61,868 bases of DNA from CAZUNB01 sp044227985 (lineage in GTDB: Bacteria; Patescibacteriota; Saccharimonadia; Saccharimonadales; JAGPDM01). The notes beneath the pieces are model-generated. The model worked only from the letters and a program-made list of their open reading frames with translations. It searched no databases and was not told the origin of the DNA. The position numbers were made by a program, and so were the translations under genes. The stretch lies in NCBI GenBank assembly GCA_044227985.1, contig JBGAVT010000004.1, positions 1 through 61,868 of the forward strand, written 5' to 3'. This document shows, piece after piece, positions 41,065 through 49,617 of the stretch. The number at the start of each line of letters is the position of its first letter. The first letter of the stretch is position 1.

Positions 41065-43550
41065 AACTTAGCTTAGCCTGGGCACAAAAACTAGCAGATG
41101 CTGACATTGCTTCATTACCGATGGATGAGATCATTACATTGGCTACTGAGAGACTTGGCGGTATCGAAAGTTACGAAGATTATGGTAGCCGTTTCAATGG
41201 CGTTCTTATTGCTAGGGTTGAATCGTGTGTAAAACACCCAAATGCCGATAAACTCAGTCTTTGCAAGGTTGATGATGGTGGGGTTAGAAAAGATGTCGAG
41301 CGTGATGGCGACGGAAATATCCAGGTAATTTGTGGTGCACCAAATGTTCGTAAAGGCTTACTGGTAGCCTGGATTCCACCGAAAGTCGCTGTTCCGAGCA
41401 CATTTGATGATGCTGAGCCATTCGTGCTCGAAGCTCGTAAGCTTCGTGGTGAGATTAGCAACGGCATGATTGCTAGCCCAAAAGAACTTGGAATCAGTAA
41501 TGAGCACGCAGGGATTTTAGAAGTTGAAGAGGATGCACACACAGGTCAAGCGCTTAAAGAACTTTATTTGCTCGACGATGTGATTATTGAGATTGAAAAT
41601 AAGATGTTTACTCATCGGCCGGATTGTTTTGGACAACTCGGCTTGGCTCGTGAGTTGTCAGGGATCCAAGCAAAACCATTCCATTCTCCCGACTGGTATA
41701 AGGTTGAACCAAAAGCCCTACAGAATAGTACTAATTCAGAAATAAAAGGCCTCAGCGTATCGATTGAAACTGACTTCTGTCCACGTTATAGCGCTGTTAT
41801 TATCGATAATATTAAAGTTGGTCCGAGTCCAATTTGGTTGCAGAGTTTACTCAATCGTGTCGGTCTTCGACCAATAAACAATGTCGTCGACATCACTAAC
41901 TACATGATGATGCTCAGCGCACAGCCGCTACATGCTTTTGACTTTGATAAAATATCACAAAATGGCAAAGCGGAGATAATCATTCGAACAGCCAAAGTAG
42001 GCGAGAGCATGGTATTACTAGACGGAAAAAGTATTAAACTACGTCAAGATGATGTGCTGATAACTAGTTCTGGTCGTCCAATAGCGCTCGGTGGTGTAAT
42101 GGGTGGTGGAAATTCTGAAGTTGATGAAAATACTACGACCATAGTTCTGGAATCAGCGACTTTTGATATGTATAATCTACGAAAAACCAGCATGCATCAC
42201 GGCTTATTTACCGACGCGGTTACAAGATTTAACAAAGGTCAGTCACCATTACAGACTAAAGCTGTATTATTTGAGGCTGTTTCGATGTTTGAAAAAATCG
42301 TTGGTGCAGAAGTTATAGGTGAAGCTGTAGATAACTTACCTGAAGTAATAGAGAAATCCCCAGTAAAGGTTTCCTCGACTTTTATTAGCGCTCGTCTCGG
42401 TAAAGTGTTTCCGGCTAATGAAATTAAGAAAAGCCTAGAAAATGTTGAATTTTTGGTTGAAGTAGATGAGAGCATATTGAAAATTACACCACCATTTTGG
42501 CGAACTGATATTGAGATTGCCGAAGACATCGTCGAAGAGATCGGTCGGATGTATGGTTTTAACCGTCTTCCATCCGAATTACCAAAACGTTCAACGATAC
42601 CACCACCGCTTGATCATAAGTTACAGCTTAAAGAAAAAATCCGTCAGACATTAGCTAGGGCAGGCGCTAATGAAGTTTTAACTTACAGCTTTGTGCACGG
42701 CGATTTGCTAAAAAGGGTCGGCCAGAAAATTGAAGATTCTTATGCTATTCGTAATGCGCTCAGTCCAGATTTGCAGTACTATCGTCAGAGTTTGACACCG
42801 AGTTTGCTTGATAATGTTCACAGTAACATAAAAGCGGGTTATGATGAATTTGCATTGTTTGAACTAAATAAGACACATAATAAAGTCCATAAAACTGACG
42901 ATGACGGCTTGCCGGGTGAGTTGCATATGGTGACGCTTTGTTTCGCTAGCAAAAACCAGAAAATGATAGGTTATTATTCTGCACGACGTTATCTTGATTT
43001 TTTAGCGGAGATTCTTGGGCTTGAGTTGGAGTATAAACCAATCGAGCAGAAACCTGGGTTTCCTGTGACAGCTGCTTTTGAATATAGTCGCTCGGCGTTA
43101 GTAAGTGATAAAAAATCCGGAATATTTATCGGTATCATTGGTGAATATACCCAGTTAGTAATGAAAAATCTGAAATTACCAAAAGCTAGTGCTGGTTTTG
43201 AGCTTGGTCTTGAAGGCTTGCTTGAAGCGATTGAGAAAAATAACGCTTCGCACTACCAGCCAATATCAAAATTTCCTTCAACTACAAAAGATATTACGCT
43301 TCAAGTTGATTCATCGATTGTATTTAGTCGCTTGGAAGATGTAATCGACACTATTCTTAGTAACAGCAAGTATATCTATACTATTAGACCTCTTGGAATT
43401 TATCAGGATGAAGACAAGACTGCTAAGAATGTCAGCTTCCGAATTACGTTGTCACATCATGATCATACATTGACGAACGATGAAGCTAATATTGTCGTTG
43501 CCGATATCGCAAAAATGGCCTTCTCTGAGCTTGGTGCAAAAGTAATTTAA
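41061..43550 (+). CDS. pheT: Phenylalanyl-tRNA synthetase beta subunit
   Basis: The 829-aa protein has the N-terminal OB-fold tRNA-binding domain (VESCVKHPNADKLSLCKVD), the B3/B4 editing region (LDGKSIKLRQDDVLI; ALGGVMGGGNSEV), the B5 domain (RLGKVFPANEIKKSL), the catalytic-like core (AIRNALSPDLQYYRQSL) and a C-terminal anticodon-binding FDX-ACB domain (HYQPISKFPSTTKDITLQVD). It is normal in length. Its ATG overlaps the stop of the C39-like gene, so alpha and beta subunits are made from one mRNA with two extra genes between them. Confidence 0.97.
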   Translation: MKLSLAWAQKLADADIASLPMDEIITLATERLGGIESYEDYGSRFNGVLIARVESCVKHPNADKLSLCKVDDGGVRKDVERDGDGNIQVICGAPNVRKGLLVAWIPPKVAVPSTFDDAEPFVLEARKLRGEISNGMIASPKELGISNEHAGILEVEEDAHTGQALKELYLLDDVIIEIENKMFTHRPDCFGQLGLARELSGIQAKPFHSPDWYKVEPKALQNSTNSEIKGLSVSIETDFCPRYSAVIIDNIKVGPSPIWLQSLLNRVGLRPINNVVDITNYMMMLSAQPLHAFDFDKISQNGKAEIIIRTAKVGESMVLLDGKSIKLRQDDVLITSSGRPIALGGVMGGGNSEVDENTTTIVLESATFDMYNLRKTSMHHGLFTDAVTRFNKGQSPLQTKAVLFEAVSMFEKIVGAEVIGEAVDNLPEVIEKSPVKVSSTFISARLGKVFPANEIKKSLENVEFLVEVDESILKITPPFWRTDIEIAEDIVEEIGRMYGFNRLPSELPKRSTIPPPLDHKLQLKEKIRQTLARAGANEVLTYSFVHGDLLKRVGQKIEDSYAIRNALSPDLQYYRQSLTPSLLDNVHSNIKAGYDEFALFELNKTHNKVHKTDDDGLPGELHMVTLCFASKNQKMIGYYSARRYLDFLAEILGLELEYKPIEQKPGFPVTAAFEYSRSALVSDKKSGIFIGIIGEYTQLVMKNLKLPKASAGFELGLEGLLEAIEKNNASHYQPISKFPSTTKDITLQVDSSIVFSRLEDVIDTILSNSKYIYTIRPLGIYQDEDKTAKNVSFRITLSHHDHTLTNDEANIVVADIAKMAFSELGAKVI

Positions 43551-43596
43551 CCACAACCAATATATGATATTATGAGTCTAAACATAAGGAGAATAC

Positions 43597-44037
43597 ATGG
43601 AAGATTTAGCACGGGCAATTGGTGATAGTTTCGGCAATATTAGTTGGTTTGGCGTCGTTATGGCTGCGGTTGCAACTTTCGCAATTAGTGCAATCTGGTA
43701 TCATGAAAAAGTTTTTGGCAAACCATGGATGAAAGCAGTCGGTCTACACATTCGAGACGTTGAGGATGCCAGCATGACCAAAATTTTTAGCGGTAGCTTC
43801 ATGGTTATGGTTCTAACAGCAGTAGCAATGGATGTTTTAGCGCAGTTGCTACAAGTAAATTCTTGGCGCGAAGGTGCGCTTCTTGGTGGTCTAGTCGGAT
43901 TATTTTTTGTTTCGACTGCCATGGTTAACACATACTTGTTTGCACAGCGTAACGCAAACCTAGTAGCAATTGATACTTTTTATCAAATTGTTAACTTTAT
44001 TACGATTGGCCTAATTATTGGCCTTTGGCGTGCTTAA
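43597..44037 (+). CDS. DUF1761 family membrane protein
   Basis: The 146-aa protein has four hydrophobic segments and the family pattern: a first helix with AVATFAISAIWYHEKVFGKPWMKA (WY....FGK.W), then an LLGGLVGLFFVSTAMV helix and a final IDTFYQIVNFITIGLIIGLW. DUF1761 proteins have no established function. A good ribosome-binding site (AAGGAG) precedes the ATG. The gene sits 46 bp after pheT. Confidence 0.8.
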   Translation: MEDLARAIGDSFGNISWFGVVMAAVATFAISAIWYHEKVFGKPWMKAVGLHIRDVEDASMTKIFSGSFMVMVLTAVAMDVLAQLLQVNSWREGALLGGLVGLFFVSTAMVNTYLFAQRNANLVAIDTFYQIVNFITIGLIIGLWRA

Positions 44038-44085
44038 GTAACTATTTTTGATAGATTTTTTCTTGCCTAAAACTTAGTAATAGGG

Positions 44086-44091
44086 TAGTGT
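44086..44091 (+). promoter_or_regulatory. -10 element of a leaderless promoter for ilvB
   Basis: TAGTGT, 7 nt before ATG 44099, with no Shine-Dalgarno. The hexamer is weaker than others, but the spacing fits the series. Confidence 0.4.
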
Positions 44092-44098
44092 AACCTCT

Positions 44099-45820
44099 AT
44101 GGATACTGAAATAGATGGTGCTCAAGCATTAGTTAAAACTCTCGAAAATCTAGGTGTTGAGTTTATCTTCGGCTACTCCGGTGGCGCTGCTATTCCGATC
44201 TTCGATGCGTTAGTAACAGCTACCGATAAAATAAAGTTGATTATGTCACGCCATGAACAAGGTGCAGCTCATATGGCTGATGGCTATGCTCGCGCTACCG
44301 GAAAGCCAGGAGTAGTGTTGGTAACAAGCGGGCCTGGAGCGGCAAATACTATAACTGGTCTGATGACAGCTCACATGGATAGCGTGCCTATTATTGTTTT
44401 GACCGGTCAACAAATCCGTCCAATGCTTGGTAAGGATGCCTTTCAAGAGGCAGATATCTTTAATATGACGATGCCGGTGACAAAGCACAGCTATCTTGTC
44501 ATGGAAACTAATGATATTCCACGGATTACTCGTGAAGCTTTTCACATTGCCAGTACTGGTCGACAGGGCCCAGTTTTAATCGATCTTCCAAAAGATGTAA
44601 CCTCAGGTGCTTTTAACGGTAGTTTTGACGAACCGATAAAGCTCGGTGGCTACAAGCAAATACTACCACCTACCAAAGAAGACGTAATACCAATGCTCGA
44701 AGCACTTAAGAACGCTAAACGACCGGTGATTTTGGCTGGTCACGGAGCACTTTTATCTGGGGCTGCTAAAAATCTGCGTCAGTTGGCGGAAGAACTCGAC
44801 ATCCCAGTGACTACAACCCTACTCGGAAAAGGTGTTTTCCCAGAAACGCATCATCTTAGCCTAGGCATGATTGGCATGCACGGCACGGCCTATGCTAACA
44901 AAGCTATCGTCGATGCTGATTTGATATTTTCGGTTGGTTCACGTTTTGATGATCGTATCATTGGCAAAGCATCTGAATTTGGTAAAAATGCCAAGATACT
45001 TCATCTAGATATTGACGTTTCTGAGTTTGGAAAAATGATAAAACCTGATTTAAAGCTTGCGGCCGATGCAGATTCAGCACTTCAAATCATGGCTGATTTA
45101 GCGGAGCCACAGAAAAGAGCTGAATGGAATTCAAAGCTTGACGGCTACCGAAAAGATTTCCCGCTTTCATACAAAAAGACCGGTGAACTAACCATGCAAC
45201 AAGTAATCGATGAAGTGTACGATCAAACCGAAGGCAAGGCAATTGTCAGTACCGACGTTGGTCAGCACCAGATGTGGGCAGCTCAGTTTTATAAAACCGA
45301 TCATGGTGATAACTGGTTAAGTTCAGGTGGTGCCGGAACTATGGGTTTTGGTTTTCCAGCTGGCATTGGAGCTCAGGTTGGTCGTCCGGATGACACCGTA
45401 GTTGTTTTCGCTGGTGATGGTGGGTTCCAGATGACGATGCCAGAGCTTGCAACTGCAGCTGTTAATAAGTTGCCGATTAAAATCGTCGTCCTCGATAATA
45501 AATATCTCGGTATGGTTCGCCAATGGCAGGAATTATTTTATGAAAATCGCGAAAGCGGCGTTGATCTTGAAGGTAATCCCAATTTTGTAAAATTAGCTGA
45601 GAGCTATGATGGCATCAAGGGTTTCCATGTCGATAGACCAGAAGATGTCACCAGTGCTGTTGCTCAAATGCTAGCCTACAATGATGGGCCTGCACTTTTG
45701 CATGCTGAGGTCACTAAGAATGAAAACGTATTTCCGATGATTCCAGCCGGTGCACCACTCGAAGATATGATAACCGAGCCACCACAGCATAAAATGGAAA
45801 AACCAACGGGGAGTACCTAG
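44099..45820 (+). CDS. ilvB: Acetolactate synthase, large (catalytic) subunit
   Basis: AHAS condenses two pyruvates (or pyruvate plus 2-ketobutyrate) in valine/isoleucine synthesis. The 573-aa protein has FIFGYSGGAAIPIFDAL, catalytic Glu in RHEQGAAHMADGYARATG, GPGAANTITGLMTA, TGQQ, the FAD-type middle domain (GSRFDDRIIGKASEF), and GDGGFQMTMPEL with VLDNKYLGMVRQWQELFY for ThDP-Mg binding. These are anabolic AHAS features, unlike the AlsS-like gene at 32298. A small regulatory subunit gene follows directly. Confidence 0.96.
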   Translation: MDTEIDGAQALVKTLENLGVEFIFGYSGGAAIPIFDALVTATDKIKLIMSRHEQGAAHMADGYARATGKPGVVLVTSGPGAANTITGLMTAHMDSVPIIVLTGQQIRPMLGKDAFQEADIFNMTMPVTKHSYLVMETNDIPRITREAFHIASTGRQGPVLIDLPKDVTSGAFNGSFDEPIKLGGYKQILPPTKEDVIPMLEALKNAKRPVILAGHGALLSGAAKNLRQLAEELDIPVTTTLLGKGVFPETHHLSLGMIGMHGTAYANKAIVDADLIFSVGSRFDDRIIGKASEFGKNAKILHLDIDVSEFGKMIKPDLKLAADADSALQIMADLAEPQKRAEWNSKLDGYRKDFPLSYKKTGELTMQQVIDEVYDQTEGKAIVSTDVGQHQMWAAQFYKTDHGDNWLSSGGAGTMGFGFPAGIGAQVGRPDDTVVVFAGDGGFQMTMPELATAAVNKLPIKIVVLDNKYLGMVRQWQELFYENRESGVDLEGNPNFVKLAESYDGIKGFHVDRPEDVTSAVAQMLAYNDGPALLHAEVTKNENVFPMIPAGAPLEDMITEPPQHKMEKPTGST

Positions 45821-45821
45821 A

Positions 45822-46073
45822 ATGCCACAAAAGAAAACGCATTACATCTACTTACGGGTAATCGATGAGCCTGGTGTATTAGTTCGCGTGGCGCAAGTTT
45901 TTACTCGACGTAGTTTCAACATTGATTCAGTTGAAGTTAAAGAAGTAAAAGATGAGCCAAATCAAGCTGATATTGTCATCAAAGCTCGAGGAAATGCTGA
46001 TTTAATCCATCAGACAAAAGCGCAGTTACAGAAACTGATAAACGTTTTGACGGTCACTGATCAGACTAAATAA
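45822..46073 (+). CDS. ilvN: Acetolactate synthase, small (regulatory) subunit, short form
   Basis: The 83-aa protein is one ACT domain: YIYLRVIDEPGVLVRVAQVFTRRSFNIDSVEV. The small subunit activates IlvB and gives valine feedback control. At 83 aa it lacks the C-terminal domain of the usual 160-aa IlvN/IlvH and resembles the single-domain IlvM type of E. coli; whether it binds valine is uncertain. GGGGAG precedes the ATG, and its last base overlaps the following ATG (TAATG). Confidence 0.9.
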   Translation: MPQKKTHYIYLRVIDEPGVLVRVAQVFTRRSFNIDSVEVKEVKDEPNQADIVIKARGNADLIHQTKAQLQKLINVLTVTDQTK

Positions 46074-46501
46074 TGAAATATATTCCGACCGAGGATCAGT
46101 TCATTTGTGTATTGAATAAGAAAATTGAAGTTGGACGAGCGCTTAATGCACTTGGACATATGACAGCTGGACTTATGTCACAACACGAAGACACTAGACG
46201 ATTTCGTTTTCAGCCATACTTTGATAATGATGGCGGTGAACACCCAAACCTTTCTGATAATGGATTTATTGTTTTACGGGCGAAGAATGGTAACCAGATT
46301 CGAAATTTACGAAATAATTTGATTGAAAATAAGATTATCTTTTCTGATTTCACGGATATGATGGTCGAAGGTACTTATTTTGACCAGCATGAGAGGATGA
46401 AATCGACGCCTGAAGCTGATCTCGAGTACTATGGCATTTGTTTTTTCATGAATGCTAAAGAGTCTCGAGAGTTAACTAAAAAATTCTCGCTTTATAGTTA
46501 G
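46073..46501 (+). CDS. DUF2000 family protein
   Basis: The 142-aa protein fits DUF2000, a family with a peptidyl-tRNA hydrolase 2-like fold: QFICVLNKKIEVGRALNALGHMTAGL at the N-terminus, NGFIVLRAKNGNQIRNLR in the middle, then DFTDMMVEG and YYGICFFMNAKESRELT. The function of the family is unknown. Its ATG overlaps the ilvN stop by one base, so it is coupled to the acetolactate synthase genes, a hint that it may act with or on that pathway. The operon ends here. Confidence 0.75.
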   Translation: MKYIPTEDQFICVLNKKIEVGRALNALGHMTAGLMSQHEDTRRFRFQPYFDNDGGEHPNLSDNGFIVLRAKNGNQIRNLRNNLIENKIIFSDFTDMMVEGTYFDQHERMKSTPEADLEYYGICFFMNAKESRELTKKFSLYS

Positions 46502-46975
46502 TTTTTACCTCATCACTTTGCACCGGCAAAGTAACACAAAACTCTCTCACGCCTTCAAAACATGATGAAATGAACTTCATTTCACTCTCTGGCTCCTGCG
46601 GGACTCCTTTTAGTCGCCTTCGCTACACTCAGGTGGTCCTCGTCACGCAGCGAGCAAAACACAGCTCATTTCTCAGTTTTGGCGGATGCTCGATCTAGGC
46701 CGAAGACCACTGCCGATTTTGGCTTCGGGTCTAGGTATAAAAGAACCAAAGCCAGAATGTGAATGTAATAATACACAATAGTGACACAAATAGTGTTTGA
46801 GTAGCGAAGCTATGAGTTCTGTTTGTGATTGTTTATTTTACGATGAACATATCTAGCAACGTGACAGCCCAGTGGTTTTGTTACTTTTGACACTAAAAGT
46901 AGATGAATGAGAAATAATCACTGTAATTGTGTTAGGTCACACAATCTGAATACTAAGTATTATGATTAGATAATG
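46502..46975 (+). other. Structured noncoding region
   Basis: No convincing ORF lies in this 474-bp stretch. It holds several hairpins: ACTTTGC-ACCG-GCAAAGT (46515-46532), a perfect 9-bp palindrome TGAAATGAA-C-TTCATTTCA (46566-46584), and a longer imperfect pair around CTAGGCCGAAG / TTCGGGTCTAG (about 46695-46735). Its middle is more GC-rich than the surrounding intergenic DNA. A noncoding RNA, an operon terminator plus regulatory region, or a decayed element are all possible. Confidence 0.45.
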
Positions 46976-46981
46976 TACAAT
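46976..46981 (+). promoter_or_regulatory. -10 element of a leaderless promoter
   Basis: TACAAT, 6 nt before ATG 46988 of the nitrilase-family gene. Confidence 0.5.
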
Positions 46982-46987
46982 TAGGCT

Positions 46988-47782
46988 ATGAATGTAGTGA
47001 CGGTTGCTTCGGATACGGTGTGGCGGAATACAGATGCTAACTTAAAAATGCATGCCGAGCATGTAGAAAAGGTTATGAAAAAATGGCCAAAAACTGATGT
47101 TATTCTCTTCCCAGAGATGAGCCTATCGGGTTTCGTTGTTGATGAATCAAATCTTGAAATTGCCGAGGTGCTCGAAGATAAAGTATTGTCTGGAATCGGT
47201 TTAATTGACAAAAAATATAATGTAAATATCATTGCTGGTTTGGCGGAAAAGAATCCTAGTGGAGGCCGTCCTTTTAATACTGCTTTTGTTGTCAATCGAG
47301 CAGGAGAGCTCGTTACTAAATATCACAAGAATCATCTCTTTACCGAGTCTGATGAAGTCAGCACTATTTGTGCTGGTGACAATCTGGCCGTTTTTGACCT
47401 TGAAGGTTGGAAATGTGGTCTAAGTATTTGTTTTGACATCCGTTTCCCCGAGCTGTTTCGAACCTACAAAAAAGCTGGAGTCGAGATTATGTTTTCACTA
47501 TTTAATTGGGTAGAGGGCAGAAATAAGCCAGCTATAATGGAAAATCTAATCAAATCACGTGCTACCGAAAATCAGTTTTTCTTTGCTGCGGTCGACCGAA
47601 CTGGCAGCGACCCAAATACTAGCTACTACGGAACTAGCGTCATCAGTAATCCCTATTGTGAGGATAACTCTGAACGTGACGGAATCTATGCTTATGCTGA
47701 GCTAGATAAAAACGATATTAAAACTATCTCAAGTATTTTACCTCTTGAAGGTAGTTATAAGTCTGACTATAAGCTTGGCTGA
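46988..47782 (+). CDS. Carbon-nitrogen hydrolase (nitrilase superfamily, omega-amidase-like)
   Basis: The 264-aa protein has the Glu-Lys-Cys triad: Glu43 in LFPEMSLSGF, Lys114 in KYHKNHLF and Cys148 in SICFDIRFPELF. It also has the family's YGTS and ATENQFF segments. The size and pattern fit YafV/Nit2-type omega-amidases, which hydrolyse alpha-ketoglutaramate and similar amides, but other amides are possible. It is leaderless. The 3' end carries the promoter of the FKBP gene, which starts 16 nt after its stop. Confidence 0.9.
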   Translation: MNVVTVASDTVWRNTDANLKMHAEHVEKVMKKWPKTDVILFPEMSLSGFVVDESNLEIAEVLEDKVLSGIGLIDKKYNVNIIAGLAEKNPSGGRPFNTAFVVNRAGELVTKYHKNHLFTESDEVSTICAGDNLAVFDLEGWKCGLSICFDIRFPELFRTYKKAGVEIMFSLFNWVEGRNKPAIMENLIKSRATENQFFFAAVDRTGSDPNTSYYGTSVISNPYCEDNSERDGIYAYAELDKNDIKTISSILPLEGSYKSDYKLG

Positions 47783-47785
47783 TGG

Positions 47786-47791
47786 TATACT
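47786..47791 (+). promoter_or_regulatory. -10 element of a leaderless promoter for the FKBP gene
   Basis: TATACT, 7 nt before ATG 47799. The frame opens earlier, at 47745, but that start lies inside the nitrilase gene and upstream of this element. Confidence 0.55.
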
Positions 47792-47798
47792 TGAAGGC

Positions 47799-48191
47799 AT
47801 GAGCAAAAAACGATTATTTCCAAAACTAGAAGGCACGAAACTAGAAGACTTTGAACCAACTGATGAGATTGCTGAGCTGTCTTTTAAAGACACCAAAGTA
47901 GGTGAGGGCGAAGAAGTCCCCGAAGACGCTCGGGTAAAAGTAAACTACACCGGTGCGCTCGCTAAAGATGGCACAATTTTTCAGAGCTCACATGATATGA
48001 ACCGAGCAATTAGCTTTGGTCTTTACGAAGTTATTAAAGGCTGGCAAGAGGGCGTTCCCGGTATGAAAGTCGGTGGTACCCGTCGAATTTTCATCCCGAG
48101 TGAAATGGCCTACGGTTCGTCATCACCAGCCAAAAATATCCCAAAAAACTCCGACCTCGTTTTCGACATCGAACTCCTCGAAATTCTTTAA
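47799..48191 (+). CDS. FKBP-type peptidyl-prolyl cis-trans isomerase
   Basis: FKBPs catalyse proline isomerisation during folding. The 130-aa protein from ATG 47799 has a short charged N-terminus and one FKBP domain: ARVKVNYTGALAKDGTIFQSS (the VHYTG.L.DG..FDSS pattern), FGLYEVIKGWQEGVPGMKVGG, RRIFIPSEMAYGSS and DLVFDIELLEIL. No signal peptide is present, so it is cytoplasmic. The usual DSS is QSS and several pocket residues vary. Confidence 0.92.
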   Translation: MSKKRLFPKLEGTKLEDFEPTDEIAELSFKDTKVGEGEEVPEDARVKVNYTGALAKDGTIFQSSHDMNRAISFGLYEVIKGWQEGVPGMKVGGTRRIFIPSEMAYGSSSPAKNIPKNSDLVFDIELLEIL

Positions 48192-48347
48192 CGTACATAA
48201 TTAGTTTAATAACAATTTTTGATAATTTTAGTTTAAGATCTCTCTAGTCCGCTACGTCAACAGGTTTTGAGGACCATCAAATTCAATTAATCTACTCATA
48301 ATTATCTTTTAGGGTGGAGCACTTGTGATTTAAAGTAAAATACTTTA

Positions 48348-48376
48348 TTGACAAATATTATACTTAGTGCTATATT
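48348..48376 (+). promoter_or_regulatory. Shared-type promoter 1 (TTGACA-17-TATATT)
   Basis: TTGACA at 48348-48353 and TATATT at 48371-48376 are 17 bp apart with an extended -10 TG. The 11 bases TTGACAAATAT are identical to those of the promoters at 49540 and 53970. The transcript has a leader with a ribosome-binding site. Confidence 0.8.
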
Positions 48377-48420
48377 ACAAACTGTTAGATAAAAACAAAA
48401 AAATAAAAAGGTTATCAAAT

Positions 48421-49527
48421 ATGATTGCAACTGTAACTCCAATTCGACCAGATATACATGTTCCAGGTGAACATGATCCAACACAGCAGCTTGGAACATT
48501 GCTCGACCCAGAAGCATCAGGGTTTGATACTTCAGATGATCTTGGTAGTGAAGTTTCAGCAGGAAAGAACCCTGACTGGTTAGAAAGAGGGACTTTCGAT
48601 ACCGAAGAGAGCCAGATTGATGCGGCGACTTCTGCGGCTGCCTTTTCTTATGAGATTTTACAGTCGTTCATTGAACAAGTAGTTACAGTTCAAACCTTAT
48701 TAGATGCTTTTACTGATAAAATGGCCGAAATTAGCGATACCGATGTAGCCTTACCTTTACAGAGAGAATTCCGTCGAGCGTTGAGCAATGGTGGAAATAA
48801 GACTGTCGATGCCAGTGATGGAACTATAATGGATATCTTCGGACAAACTGTTGCTGCGAAAATTAGGGCTAATAGAGATGGAACCGAGCTGGATCTAGAT
48901 ATTCCTACGGTCGATCCAGCACTTTTGGTAGACTTGAGACCCTTGCGTGCTACTGAGCAAGAACTACGTCAAACAGAGACAGTGCCAGAGGTTCCGCCTA
49001 TCGATACGGATTTTACTGCGTACACAACTCGAGAGAATACTGATGTAGTTGATCAAATAAGCCGCCCTGCACCTGCAGGTAGTTTAGACGTGCCCGAATT
49101 TGAAGAAGGACCAAAAAGGCGTGGCCGGTTATCAGGAGTACTTGGTTCACTTGCTGGCAGTGTAGGTGAAACAACTGGCGCATTTCGTAAAGCCTACGAT
49201 GAAGCAGTCGAGCGAGCACAAGAACCTAGAACTCCTCAAGAACAAGCTGTTGAAACAAATACTGAGCCAAATGAACCTGAAGCGGGCAAGAACACTTTAG
49301 GTACTACTACAGCAACAGTTGCTCCAGATATCGAGACTAGAGCTCAAGATCCGCAGGCTGATGTAGATGTGGTAGATAGTCAACCGACAGATGAATCACA
49401 AACCAGCAGCCATAGTATTGGAGGAGCTTTCAGGGCTCGTCGACAAGCGAATAAACAAAGAATACAAGATGAACGAGATGCGCTAGAAGCTGCTTCCAGG
49501 GCATCAGTATTAGCTGAGAGAAGATAA
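48421..49527 (+). CDS. Acidic, largely disordered protein of the 48-56 kb cluster
   Basis: From ATG 48421 (AAAGG upstream) the 368-aa product has an acidic N-terminus, a helical block around residues 70-145 (AAFSYEILQSFIEQVVTVQTL), a basic patch (GPKRRGRLSGVLGSLAG), a long Thr/Glu/Pro/Asp-rich stretch and a C-terminal basic-acidic helix (RARRQANKQRIQDERDALEA). No signal peptide or membrane span is seen, and I recognise no domain. It stands alone behind the first of three matching promoters, which ties it to the two downstream operons. A structural or scaffold role is only a guess. Confidence 0.7.
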   Translation: MIATVTPIRPDIHVPGEHDPTQQLGTLLDPEASGFDTSDDLGSEVSAGKNPDWLERGTFDTEESQIDAATSAAAFSYEILQSFIEQVVTVQTLLDAFTDKMAEISDTDVALPLQREFRRALSNGGNKTVDASDGTIMDIFGQTVAAKIRANRDGTELDLDIPTVDPALLVDLRPLRATEQELRQTETVPEVPPIDTDFTAYTTRENTDVVDQISRPAPAGSLDVPEFEEGPKRRGRLSGVLGSLAGSVGETTGAFRKAYDEAVERAQEPRTPQEQAVETNTEPNEPEAGKNTLGTTTATVAPDIETRAQDPQADVDVVDSQPTDESQTSSHSIGGAFRARRQANKQRIQDERDALEAASRASVLAERR

Positions 49528-49539
49528 GAAATAATGATA

Positions 49540-49568
49540 TTGACAAATATGACATATTTTGCTATTAT
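49540..49568 (+). promoter_or_regulatory. Shared-type promoter 2 (TTGACA-17-TATTAT)
   Basis: TTGACA at 49540-49545 and TATTAT at 49563-49568, with TTGACAAATAT and TTGCTATTATA as in the promoter at 53970. It drives the three-gene unit 49618-53915. Confidence 0.85.
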
Positions 49569-49617
49569 AATACCAGTGAAATTTAAGCACTAGAACTAAC
49601 CACTAAGGAAAACCACT

